Counted from the first letter of the stretch, positions 1-6,456 are shown. The stretch: 6,505 nucleotides of DNA from Campylobacterota bacterium (GCA_015488875.1 WFMX01000139.1:1-6505); one strand, 5' to 3'. Made by a program: numbers and translations. Notes: generated from the sequence alone by a model not told the origin.

Positions 1-8
1 ATCATGAG

Positions 9-1463
9 TTACTCTATGATGATACCGCACTTCAATCTATTTGTTTTTGTTTTATCATCCCAAATCTCTTTGTTTGAGAGTTTGATGCTAGAGTCTCCAC
101 TAGCTATCTGTAGATATAGACAATAATCTCCACTTTCTACCCTGCTCAAATCTATCTCTTGCCTCAACTCTTTTGTTTCGTTGGCATACAGAGTTCTGCT
201 ATCCATAGAGATATTATAAGTATACTTTTTATCTCCACCCTCCAATATGAAATTCATATCAGATTTTATATATGGAGAGGCAAATCCTCTGTTTTGAACT
301 GATAATATGATCTTCATATATATAGAGTCATATACGACAGATAACTCTTTAGCTACTAGTCTATATCCTAAATCTTCCTTGATTGTCTCATAACACTTCT
401 CATCTTTCCATCTATCTATGACACTTTTTTTAAATGCACCATTCATATATGAGTAGTGATACTTTTTCATCTCCGATAAAGTATTGTCACAGCTTAGATA
501 GTCGCTATTTTTGCAGGTCTCTCCACCAATAGGTGCATATCTACTATCATTGACCACATACTCCTGCCAAAACTTTATATCATTGGATGCATAAGTTCCA
601 TTATCTGTATCGTCAGCCAAAAAGCAGTCATTGTGATGACCTATCTTTGCACGGACATCATTACTAAATGCTATATCTGAAGTGATTTTGCCACCACTAC
701 CTATATCTCCATAGTTGCTAGAGTCACCATAGAGTAGCTCTTTGTGCATAGGGGTTCTTATCTGTATATATTTGTCTGGAAATATCTCTATGAGTTTAGC
801 TATTATGGCTTTTCTATTCTCTTTATACTCTGTATCCGTATCTGCATAATCACCTGTCAAATCATGCCACTCACCCCAAGCACCTATCACTCCTGCTTGT
901 ATTACAGATATACTATTTTTATATTTTTGCAGTATAGGTTTGAGTTGGTTTAAGTGCGATATGGCTATCTCTTTTGTGGGATCATCTTGACCTATGGCAG
1001 AGCTATATTTGACTCTAAATATGATCTTGACACTTGCACTCTTGGCATCACTGAGATTTTTCTCTACTGTTTTTAGTAGTCCATCAGGTAGTATATCGGT
1101 AGTGAGATAATTTTCCAAATCTATAGGTGCATAAGCTAGAGAATATCCATTTTTATGCACATCTTCAAACCTATTATAACTCTCATTTATATCGAGATTG
1201 TAGTCACTATCGTATAGACCCCTGTCTGGATTATCAATATTTACAGAAGAGTCTTCTGTGTAGCTCTCCTTGATAGTTACTTCAATATCTTCATCTTTTG
1301 TAGGTACTACTTCTGGAATTGTTTGATTCACATCTATATTGTCAGATGTATTATCATCTACTATAGGGGGATTTTCCACATAAACCATCTTTGGCTTGTT
1401 GAGAAAATCACAACCACCAAATAGAAATATAAGAGATAGTGCTATAGTTATTTTTCGTATCAT
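9..1463 (-). CDS. DUF4874/DUF4832-type lipoprotein (glycoside-hydrolase-like)
   Basis: Predicted 484-residue exported lipoprotein of unknown substrate. Residues 1-18 form a signal peptide (Arg3, Lys4, hydrophobic stretch, then FGGC), so Cys18 would be lipidated. An acidic, Asn/Asp/Thr-rich linker covers about 25-75. The next region matches my memory of DUF4874: NPDRGLY at 78-84, IIFRVKY near 147-153 and IQAGVIGAWGEWH at 188-200. A DUF4832-like part follows, with IRTPMHK (235-241), GHHNDCFLAD (275-284) and PIGGETC (311-317), then a likely beta-sandwich tail (about 370-484). The family is thought to be a TIM-barrel, glycosidase-like fold at the cell surface; no enzyme activity can be claimed. 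Besides Cys18 there are six cysteines (280, 317, 325, 357, 448, 479), which may form disulfides. The reading frame is open up to 1532, but I chose the ATG at 1463 because only it has both an SD (AAGGAG) and an immediate signal peptide, and because the likely promoter overlaps the longer start. It is divergent from ychF. The family call is from motif memory, not a search. Confidence 0.72.
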   Translation of the reverse strand: MIRKITIALSLIFLFGGCDFLNKPKMVYVENPPIVDDNTSDNIDVNQTIPEVVPTKDEDIEVTIKESYTEDSSVNIDNPDRGLYDSDYNLDINESYNRFEDVHKNGYSLAYAPIDLENYLTTDILPDGLLKTVEKNLSDAKSASVKIIFRVKYSSAIGQDDPTKEIAISHLNQLKPILQKYKNSISVIQAGVIGAWGEWHDLTGDYADTDTEYKENRKAIIAKLIEIFPDKYIQIRTPMHKELLYGDSSNYGDIGSGGKITSDIAFSNDVRAKIGHHNDCFLADDTDNGTYASNDIKFWQEYVVNDSRYAPIGGETCKNSDYLSCDNTLSEMKKYHYSYMNGAFKKSVIDRWKDEKCYETIKEDLGYRLVAKELSVVYDSIYMKIILSVQNRGFASPYIKSDMNFILEGGDKKYTYNISMDSRTLYANETKELRQEIDLSRVESGDYCLYLQIASGDSSIKLSNKEIWDDKTKTNRLKCGIIIE

Positions 1464-1473
1464 TTGCTTAGCT

Positions 1474-1479
1474 CTCCTT
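1474..1479 (-). promoter_or_regulatory. Ribosome binding site of the DUF4832-type lipoprotein
   Basis: On the minus strand this reads AAGGAG, ten bases before the ATG at 1463. The upstream in-frame ATGs at 1487 and 1532 have no comparable purine-rich site, so this site decides the start. Confidence 0.7.
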
Positions 1480-1522
1480 GGTGTCATCTGGGTGAAAACT
1501 TTAGAATTTTGGTATCTTGAAA

Positions 1523-1531
1523 AGTATAGCA
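1523..1531 (-). promoter_or_regulatory. Extended -10 promoter of the DUF4832-type lipoprotein
   Basis: The minus strand reads TGCTATACT, an extended -10 element (TGn plus a 5/6 match to TATAAT). No good -35 lies at 16-18 bases, which is common for extended -10 and for Campylobacterota sigma-70 promoters. Transcription would start near 1516, giving a leader of about 50 bases before the ATG at 1463. It overlaps the in-frame ATG at 1532, arguing against that longer start. Confidence 0.5.
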
Positions 1532-1597
1532 CAAAGTGATTAAAAGGCTTATGGATACAATCTCACTCTTTTTGCAGTATATAAAGCACCATTCAGT

Positions 1598-1603
1598 TAT
1601 AAT
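1598..1603 (+). promoter_or_regulatory. -10 box of the ychF promoter
   Basis: A perfect TATAAT lies 32 bases upstream of the ychF ATG, so transcription would start around 1610 with a short leader of about 26 bases. A TTTGCA at 1571-1576 is too far upstream (21 bases) to be a normal -35, so recognition would rest mainly on the -10. With the divergent element at 1523-1531, the spacer 1464-1635 is accounted for as a two-way promoter region. Confidence 0.6.
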
Positions 1604-1635
1604 GTCGCAAAATATCAGTTACGGAGTGAAGTATT

Positions 1636-2739
1636 ATGGGATTAGGCATAGGATTAGTAGGATTACCAAATGTTGGGAAGTCGACCACTTTCAACGCATT
1701 GACAAAAGCACAAAATGCAGAGAGTGCAAACTACCCTTTCTGTACGATAGAGCCAAACAAAGCAGTCGTACCTGTACCAGACAGCAGACTAGATGAGTTA
1801 GCAAAGATAGTCAATCCTGAGAGGATACAGTACTCTACGCTAGATTTCGTAGATATAGCAGGATTGGTCAAGGGTGCAAGCAAGGGCGAAGGGCTTGGCA
1901 ATAAATTTCTCACTAATATCAGAGAGACAGAGGTGATACTACAGATAGTGAGATGTTTTGAGGATGAGAACATCACCCATGTAGAGGGTAGCATCGACCC
2001 TATCCGTGATATAGAGATCATAGAGCAAGAGCTACTATTTGCAGATATAGACTCTCTACAAAAGAGGATAGATACCATCAGCCGAAAAGCAAAAGGCAAC
2101 GATAGAGATGCCAAAGCACAGCTAGTCATAGCACAAGAGCTTATGGAGTTTATAGCGGAGGGATCACCTGTATCTAGTTTTGATAAAATAGATGATGATG
2201 CCTTTATCGCTATGAATAAGGAGCTGAGACTACTTACAAGCAAAGAGATCATATATGGTGCTAATGTCGATGAAGATGGGCTAGAAGAGGACAATGGGTT
2301 TGTCAAGTCTCTCCAAGCATATGCGAGTGAGCATGAACGAGAGGTGATAAAACTATGTGCCAAAGTGGAAGAGGAGATGGTGGAGTTCGATGAGGAAGAG
2401 AAGATGGAGATGCTAGAGTCTCTAGGCGTTACCGAGTCAGGACTAGATCAGATCATAGCAAAAGGTTTTGACAAACTAGGTCTCATGAGCTACTTTACCG
2501 CAGGTGTCAAAGAGGTGAGATCTTGGACTATCCGCAAAGAGACCACAGCACCCAAAGCAGCAGCAGTGATACACAATGACTTCGAGAAGGGTTTCATCCG
2601 TGCAGAGGTGATATCATATGATGACTTTGTGGCATACAAAGGTGAGCAGGGAGCCAAAGAGGCTGGCAAGATGAGGCTAGAGGGTAAAGAGTATATAGTC
2701 CAAGATGGTGATGTGATGCACTTTAGATTTAATGTCTAG
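1636..2739 (+). CDS. ychF: Redox/translation-associated P-loop ATPase/GTPase YchF (OLA1 family)
   Basis: A 367-residue protein of the universally conserved Obg-related YchF/OLA1 family, cytoplasmic and ribosome-associated; E. coli YchF is of nearly the same length. Visible motifs are the G1 P-loop GLPNVGKST at 9-17, the switch I segment NYPFCTIEPN at 32-41, and G3 DIAGL at 73-77 followed by VKGASKGEGLGNKFL. The family block HVEGSIDP is at 115-122. In place of the usual NKxD specificity motif there is NVDE at 210-213, the change that makes this family prefer ATP over GTP. A helical, probably coiled-coil insertion covers about 130-200. The C-terminal TGS domain runs from about 282 to 367, with FTAGVKEVRSW near its start and GKEYIVQDGDVMHFRFNV at the end. 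The start is ATG, with GGAG (1623-1626) nine bases upstream. All key residues are intact. In C. jejuni and H. pylori ychF follows pepA; here it has its own promoter and a divergent neighbour. A DUF302 lipoprotein gene follows after nine bases. Confidence 0.97.
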   Translation: MGLGIGLVGLPNVGKSTTFNALTKAQNAESANYPFCTIEPNKAVVPVPDSRLDELAKIVNPERIQYSTLDFVDIAGLVKGASKGEGLGNKFLTNIRETEVILQIVRCFEDENITHVEGSIDPIRDIEIIEQELLFADIDSLQKRIDTISRKAKGNDRDAKAQLVIAQELMEFIAEGSPVSSFDKIDDDAFIAMNKELRLLTSKEIIYGANVDEDGLEEDNGFVKSLQAYASEHEREVIKLCAKVEEEMVEFDEEEKMEMLESLGVTESGLDQIIAKGFDKLGLMSYFTAGVKEVRSWTIRKETTAPKAAAVIHNDFEKGFIRAEVISYDDFVAYKGEQGAKEAGKMRLEGKEYIVQDGDVMHFRFNV

Positions 2740-2743
2740 GGAG
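2738..2743 (+). promoter_or_regulatory. Ribosome binding site overlapping the ychF stop codon
   Basis: AGGGAG begins inside the TAG stop of ychF (2737-2739) and lies five bases before the GTG at 2749. It supports the GTG start and suggests that ribosomes ending on ychF help initiate the next gene. Confidence 0.65.
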
Positions 2744-2748
2744 ACAAA

Positions 2749-3261
2749 GTGAAGAAGATACTTCTATTTATATTGGTCAATGCGATTGGTCTCTCTATAT
2801 TTTTCATAGGTTGCGAAAACAAAAAAGGCTCTTTCATAGAGGTAGTCAAAAGCAAGTACAGCACTCCAAAAGGAGTCAAGAAATTCGAAGATATACTAGA
2901 GGAGAATGGCCTCTCTATATTTCAAGTGATAAATCATGCCCAAAATGCAAAAAATGCAGATATGGAACTGCTCCCTGAGACAGTAGTGGTATTTGGCAAT
3001 CCAAAAATGGGTACTATATTTATGCAATGCAACCAAAGCATGGGGCTAGAGCTACCACTTAGGATGCTATTTTATAGTGACTATGAGGGTAACAATTGGA
3101 TATCATATACAAACCCAGAATATTATACCCTAAAGCACAACATCAAAGACAAAAACTGTTTAGCACTCATAGGCAAAGTAAATATAGCACTACAAACTCT
3201 GACAGATAAACTAGCAGTAGAGTCCAATGCTACGATAGTGACGACAGCTACTAAAAAGTAG
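2749..3261 (+). CDS. DUF302-domain lipoprotein, GTG start
   Basis: A 170-residue small lipoprotein. Residues 1-22 form a signal peptide (Lys2, Lys3, hydrophobic core, then FIGC), with Cys22 as the predicted lipid-attachment site. The mature part has a KYSTPKGVKKFEDILEENGL segment (36-55) and then the DUF302 signature: INHAQNA (61-67) with His63, ELLPETVVVFGNP (73-85), GTIFMQ (88-93), and LELPLRML (100-107). It also has a WISYTNPEYY stretch (117-126). DUF302 is a small domain of unknown biochemical function, often found in periplasmic or membrane-linked proteins, sometimes as the only domain. The start is GTG; the next Met in frame is residue 72, well inside the domain. AGGGAG (2738-2743) overlaps the ychF stop, and the two genes are nine bases apart with no visible promoter between, so they are probably co-transcribed. 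Internal cysteines 94 and 137 are additional. Family assignment is firm; function is unknown. Confidence 0.85.
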   Translation: MKKILLFILVNAIGLSIFFIGCENKKGSFIEVVKSKYSTPKGVKKFEDILEENGLSIFQVINHAQNAKNADMELLPETVVVFGNPKMGTIFMQCNQSMGLELPLRMLFYSDYEGNNWISYTNPEYYTLKHNIKDKNCLALIGKVNIALQTLTDKLAVESNATIVTTATKK

Positions 3262-3272
3262 GGTAAACTATC

Positions 3273-3300
3273 GGGAGTTTGGTCTCCTTATAACTTTTGT
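3273..3300 (+). terminator. Weak candidate terminator after the DUF302 gene
   Basis: GGGAG (3273-3277) can pair with CTCCT (3284-3288) across a six-base loop, four Watson-Crick pairs plus one G-T. It is followed by an interrupted T-rich stretch (TTATAACTTTTGT). It lies just past the stop at 3261, but the stem is short and the T tract is broken, so termination here is uncertain. Confidence 0.25.
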
Positions 3301-3323
3301 TTCAAAGAGACTCTTGTACTAAT

Positions 3324-3346
3324 CAAGATAGATATCACAAGATAGA
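3324..3346 (+). repeat. Short direct repeat CAAGATAGA, two copies
   Basis: CAAGATAGA occurs at 3324-3332 and 3338-3346, a period of 14 bases, in the convergent spacer. CAAGAT alone recurs at 3418-3423. No function is evident and chance is possible in such AT-rich DNA. Confidence 0.4.
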
Positions 3347-3375
3347 GGGAATATTTGAATAATGTTGGTTTGGTT

Positions 3376-3397
3376 GTCGGGTTTGTTGGAACCCGAC
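3376..3397. repeat. GC-rich perfect palindrome, REP-like
   Basis: GTCGGGTT (3376-3383) and AACCCGAC (3390-3397) form a perfect 8-bp stem with a six-base loop (TGTTGG), followed by CTATACG. It is the most GC-rich segment of an otherwise AT-rich spacer and lies between two convergent transcription units. It has no T tract on either strand, so it is not a standard intrinsic terminator. The arm sequence resembles REP (repetitive extragenic palindromic) elements mobilised by RAYT-type Y1 transposases in other Proteobacteria. The structure is seen directly; the REP identity is inference from one copy. Confidence 0.5.
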
Positions 3398-3417
3398 CTA
3401 TACGAATGATTGCAGAT

Positions 3418-3443
3418 CAAGATGACAAAAAATATCTTGTCAT
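3418..3443 (-). terminator. Candidate terminator after oorC with two alternative hairpins
   Basis: ATGACAA (3422-3428) pairs with TTGTCAT (3437-3443) around an eight-base loop. Alternatively, CAAGAT (3418-3423) pairs with ATCTTG (3434-3439). The two forms share bases and exclude each other. The site is 19 bases past the oorC stop, where the operon should end. On the oor strand the T run falls inside the loop rather than after the stem, so it is not a canonical terminator. Confidence 0.35.
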
Positions 3444-3461
3444 TTGCTGCTTTACGGTAGA

Positions 3462-4022
3462 TTAAGCTTCTGCCATAGCTTCGTTTGCATACTTCTCACC
3501 TAAATCATAAGCTTTTAGATTGATATCATGTACTTTTGCAGGTACTTTGCTGAGCATAGTATCTAGTAGAAGTTGCTTGTCTACTGCATGCATATAGGTA
3601 TTGGCTATCGCCAAAGCTACTACTGATTGTGTGATCACATTCCCTACCTCCTCTTTAGCTATAGTGATGATAGGGATCTCTACTATATTCCAAGTAGCTC
3701 TATCTTCATCTGAAGCTGTTACCAAGTTCGGTTCGATCACAATCGTTCCACCTGGTTTTACACCGCTTTTGAATGATTGGTAGCTTACATTTGCAACTGA
3801 AAGCATGAAGTTGACTTCACCCTCATTTGCATATGGATAGTATATCTCATCATCATCTAGAGTGATATCAACGACAGTAGGCCCACCACGCACTTGTGAT
3901 GTATATGTAGCTGTTTTTAGTCCATATCCACCAGCCTTGATCTTCGCTGCAGCAAAAATCTCACCAGCTAGAAGAACACCTTGTCCACCAACACCAGTAA
4001 ATCTCATTATAGTTCGTGCCAT
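3462..4022 (-). CDS. oorC: 2-oxoglutarate:acceptor oxidoreductase, gamma subunit OorC
   Basis: A 186-residue gamma subunit of the four-subunit 2-oxoglutarate:acceptor oxidoreductase, a cytoplasmic complex making succinyl-CoA, CO2 and reduced ferredoxin or flavodoxin. The N terminus carries the glycine-rich family signature TGVGGQGVLLAGEIFA (9-24), and TYTSQVRGGPTVVDI (39-53) matches the conserved RGGP block. The rest follows the pyruvate/ketoisovalerate oxidoreductase gamma-domain pattern (EVNFMLSVANVSYQSF, then GGTIVIEPNLV). Length agrees with C. jejuni and H. pylori OorC. The ATG has a near-consensus SD, AAGGAGG at 4027-4033, only four bases away and overlapping the oorB stop. It is the last gene of the operon, nine bases after oorB, and is intact. 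Confidence 0.94.
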   Translation of the reverse strand: MARTIMRFTGVGGQGVLLAGEIFAAAKIKAGGYGLKTATYTSQVRGGPTVVDITLDDDEIYYPYANEGEVNFMLSVANVSYQSFKSGVKPGGTIVIEPNLVTASDEDRATWNIVEIPIITIAKEEVGNVITQSVVALAIANTYMHAVDKQLLLDTMLSKVPAKVHDINLKAYDLGEKYANEAMAEA

Positions 4023-4026
4023 AGTA

Positions 4027-4033
4027 CCTCCTT
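4027..4033 (-). promoter_or_regulatory. Strong ribosome binding site of oorC over the oorB stop
   Basis: The minus strand reads AAGGAGG, the best SD in the window. It shares bases with the TAA of oorB (4032-4034), so oorC translation can follow directly from oorB, helping equal subunit supply. Confidence 0.7.
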
Positions 4034-4889
4034 ATATTTTCTTCTCAAAGTCATCTTGGGTGATCTTTTTTCTCTCACCTTTGTGAACTTTGATAATCTC
4101 TGCATACATATCGCAATACTCATCAGCATCTTTATCTTGTTTTATGATACCAGTAGGGAGAAGATTTAGTTGTTCTTCTTCACTAAGAGTATCATATTTT
4201 TTCTTAGATACTGTGATGCTGTCTATCCAGTCGAGATTTGCCATAGCGGAGTTCATCTTGTTTTTTCTACCAAGGTTGATATGGCAGTTTGATAGAGCTT
4301 CAACATATGAGAAGCCCTTGTGTTGGATAGCTTGACCGATAAGTTTTTCCAATTTTCTAGGCTGAGTTACATTTTCTCTACCTACAAATGAAGCACCAGC
4401 AGCGATAGCTAGTTTACATCCATCGAAAGTAGGGTCAATGTTTCCTGCTTTTTGTGATACTGTCCACATACCTTTTGGAGTAGTTGGACTTGTCTGCGAA
4501 TTGGTCAAACCATAGATGAAGTTTTGTATGATGATCATGGTGATATCAATATTTCTTCTACATCCATGGATAGTATGATTACCACCGATAGCTAGTGCAT
4601 CACCATCACCAGCTACACATACTACATGTTTGTCTGGATTGGCTAGTTTGATACCTGTAGCATAAGCTATGGTTCTACCGTGTGTTGTGTGTACAGTATT
4701 GAAATCCACATAAGAACTAAATCTTCCTGAACATCCGATACCAGACACTACACACATATCATCTTTGTCTATACCTAATTTATCTACTGCTCGTATAAAA
4801 GCTTTGAGTATAACACCGTCACCACATCCCCAACACCAAAGTGTTGGCATCTTCTCTGTTCTTAGATATTGATCATAATTAAATGCCAT
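4032..4889 (-). CDS. oorB: 2-oxoglutarate:acceptor oxidoreductase, beta subunit OorB
   Basis: A 285-residue catalytic beta subunit that binds thiamine diphosphate and a [4Fe-4S] cluster. The cluster ligands can be placed: Cys19 and Cys22 in WCWGCGDG (18-25), Cys53 in GIGCSGR (50-56) and Cys202 in LSNCHINLG (199-207). This is the CxxC...C...C spacing known for 2-oxoacid:ferredoxin oxidoreductase beta subunits. The thiamine diphosphate/Mg motif is GDGDALAIGGNH (94-105), continued by NFIYGLTNSQTSPTTP (123-138). HTTHGR (67-72) is the conserved active-site region. The C-terminal tail from about 235 is charged and Lys/Glu-rich, as in Campylobacter orthologues. The start is ATG at 4889, with GAGG (4899-4902) nine bases upstream inside the end of oorA; only one base separates the oorA stop from this start. 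All cofactor ligands are present, so the subunit should be functional. Confidence 0.96.
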   Translation of the reverse strand: MAFNYDQYLRTEKMPTLWCWGCGDGVILKAFIRAVDKLGIDKDDMCVVSGIGCSGRFSSYVDFNTVHTTHGRTIAYATGIKLANPDKHVVCVAGDGDALAIGGNHTIHGCRRNIDITMIIIQNFIYGLTNSQTSPTTPKGMWTVSQKAGNIDPTFDGCKLAIAAGASFVGRENVTQPRKLEKLIGQAIQHKGFSYVEALSNCHINLGRKNKMNSAMANLDWIDSITVSKKKYDTLSEEEQLNLLPTGIIKQDKDADEYCDMYAEIIKVHKGERKKITQDDFEKKI

Positions 4890-4890
4890 A

Positions 4891-6042
4891 TTAAAATACC
4901 TCTTTTACTTTATTTACAATCTCATAAGGAGAGATCGCTCTACCGTTAACTTTGTAAAGACCCTCTAGGTCAAGTCTTCCTGAAGCTCTCTCTATCTCAT
5001 CTGTATATTGTCTGATATTTAACTCAACGACCAATACATTTTTGATCTTATCAGTCATCTCTTTGATCTTCTTGGCAGGAGATGGCCAGATAGTGATAGG
5101 TCTAAAGAGTCCTGCTTTGATACCATCATCTCTGAGGTGTCTGATAGCCTCTTTTGCAGCGAGTGATACAGAACCATAAGCGATGATAAGTACTTCACCC
5201 TCTTCGCCAGTCAAGTCATCACACATAAACTCTTCATTTAGCTCTAGCTCATCTTGATGTGCCATTACTTTATCTTCAAGTCTTTGGATTAGTTTTCTAC
5301 AAGTCTCTATCTCTTCTGTAGGGAAACCATTTTTGTCATGGTGGAGACCTGTATAGTGGTATCTATATCCCTCAAACATAGGGTTGAGTACAGCTGGCTC
5401 TGTAGCTTCACACTCGTACGGGTGATACTCGTCAGCTGGACCATCAAATGTTTTTCTAGGTACTATGCCTGCTTCCACCTCTTCGATAGTAGGTATCATC
5501 GCTTTTCCGTGCATATGACCGATAGTCTCATCAAGCAAGACTATAACAGGTTGCATAAATCTATCTGCTAGATTGAATGCTCTCACCGTCTCTGTGTAGC
5601 ACTCTTCTAAGTTACCAGCACATAGAGTGATAGAACGATAATCCCCATGAGATGGGTTTGAAGCTTGTTTGATGTCGCCTTGTGATACACGAGTCGGAAG
5701 ACCAGTTGATGGACCACCTCTCATGACATTCACACATACCAAAGGTACTTCTGCCATCTGAGCAAGACCTAGGTTTTCTGCTTTGAGGCTCATACCAGGT
5801 CCTGAAGTGGCTGTCAATGCCCTCTTTCCACTCATAGCAGCACCGATTACAGTACAAATTCCTGCTATCTCATCTTCCATCTGAATAGCTGTACCACCTT
5901 TAGCTGGTAACAGATCAGATATGACATGCATTATTTCACTAGATGGTGTCAATGGGTATCCCCCAAAAAACATACATCCAGCATCTACAGCTGCAATAGC
6001 TGATAGTTCATTACCAGTTGAAATTACTTCTCTAGTTCCCAT
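4891..6042 (-). CDS. oorA: 2-oxoglutarate:acceptor oxidoreductase, alpha subunit OorA
   Basis: A 383-residue alpha subunit carrying the pyrimidine-binding and transketolase C-terminal-like domains of the oxidoreductase. Signatures in order are GGYPLTPSSEIM (27-38, the YPxTPSSE block), QMEDEIAG (54-61, the conserved Glu region that contacts thiamine diphosphate), TATSGPGMSLKAEN (77-90) and NVMRGGPSTGLPTRVSQGD (105-123). The domain after about 280 contains EVLIIAYGSV and GLFRPITIWPSP, typical of domain II. The gamma domain is not fused here but encoded separately by oorC. The start is the ATG at 6042; it overlaps the oorD stop by one base (TAATG on the minus strand), and GGGAG (6049-6053) lies six bases upstream. 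The operon order D-A-B-C and lack of a fused gamma domain favour 2-oxoglutarate (Oor) over the pyruvate enzyme (Por) of the same phylum; substrate is inferred from family and order. Confidence 0.95.
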   Translation of the reverse strand: MGTREVISTGNELSAIAAVDAGCMFFGGYPLTPSSEIMHVISDLLPAKGGTAIQMEDEIAGICTVIGAAMSGKRALTATSGPGMSLKAENLGLAQMAEVPLVCVNVMRGGPSTGLPTRVSQGDIKQASNPSHGDYRSITLCAGNLEECYTETVRAFNLADRFMQPVIVLLDETIGHMHGKAMIPTIEEVEAGIVPRKTFDGPADEYHPYECEATEPAVLNPMFEGYRYHYTGLHHDKNGFPTEEIETCRKLIQRLEDKVMAHQDELELNEEFMCDDLTGEEGEVLIIAYGSVSLAAKEAIRHLRDDGIKAGLFRPITIWPSPAKKIKEMTDKIKNVLVVELNIRQYTDEIERASGRLDLEGLYKVNGRAISPYEIVNKVKEVF

Positions 6043-6374
6043 TAATTACTCCCTTTATAATCTACAGGCAATCTATAACCATTATTTGCAATCGCCTCTT
6101 GTCTTGCCTTTGAATCATCACTCAATTTTGCAAATTTGAACTCTTTTTTATCTGCTACATATATAGCAAAATCTGGACAAGAAAGTTCACATTCATTACA
6201 TCCTATACATGATTCAGGAGCGACTACACTGATCATTGCCCCCAAGGTTGAGGTTGGTTCTTGTTGCATAGACAGGACACCTGCTGGACATGCATCGACA
6301 CATATATCACAGGCTTTACATCTATCAGTATTTACCCATACTGGAGTATTTTCTGGAGCTACCATAACTGCCAT
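6042..6374 (-). CDS. oorD: 2-oxoglutarate:acceptor oxidoreductase, delta (ferredoxin) subunit OorD
   Basis: A 110-residue 2x[4Fe-4S] ferredoxin-like subunit that takes electrons from the OorAB catalytic centre and passes them to ferredoxin or flavodoxin. The two cluster motifs are plain: CKACDICVDACP (19-30; Cys19, 22, 25, 29) and CIGCNECELSCP (56-67; Cys56, 59, 62, 66). Each has the CxxCxxCxxxCP pattern. The insert between them and the charged tail after 70 are as expected for OorD. The start is the ATG at 6374, with AAGGGG (6380-6385) five bases upstream; a second Met at residue 4 is less well placed. It is the first gene of the oorDABC operon, and its TAA stop overlaps the oorA ATG. No ligand is missing. 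The short length and position before oorA separate it from a free ferredoxin. Confidence 0.95.
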   Translation of the reverse strand: MAVMVAPENTPVWVNTDRCKACDICVDACPAGVLSMQQEPTSTLGAMISVVAPESCIGCNECELSCPDFAIYVADKKEFKFAKLSDDSKARQEAIANNGYRLPVDYKGSN

Positions 6375-6456
6375 TTTTTCCCCTTTTTATTATTAAAATT
6401 GTGTTTGACAAAGTGATAAGATTTACCATTCACTTGAGATTAGAATATCTTAGTTT

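Noticed and set aside
1464..1532. Longer N terminus for the DUF4832-type lipoprotein (23 more residues, start at 1532)
   Set aside because: It would put charged residues before the signal peptide, lacks an SD, and overlaps the extended -10 promoter at 1523-1531.
1536..1796. 86-codon plus-strand frame overlapping the start of ychF
   Set aside because: It overlaps the ychF promoter and the P-loop coding region in another frame, and its translation resembles no known protein.
1731..2363. 210-codon open frame antisense to ychF
   Set aside because: Ser-rich, low-complexity translation with no recognisable domain, and it lies fully inside a highly conserved gene; a codon-bias shadow.
3262..3461. 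CRISPR array or small RNA gene in the convergent spacer
   Set aside because: Only two short 9-base repeats and isolated hairpins; no regular repeat-spacer pattern, promoter or conserved RNA fold was visible.
3862..4169. Two plus-strand frames opposite oorC and oorB
   Set aside because: Antisense to conserved oor genes, with no SD or domain; their openness follows from oor codon use.
5612..5857. 81-codon open frame on the same strand inside oorA
   Set aside because: Out-of-frame shadow of the conserved oorA region; no SD and no recognisable motif.
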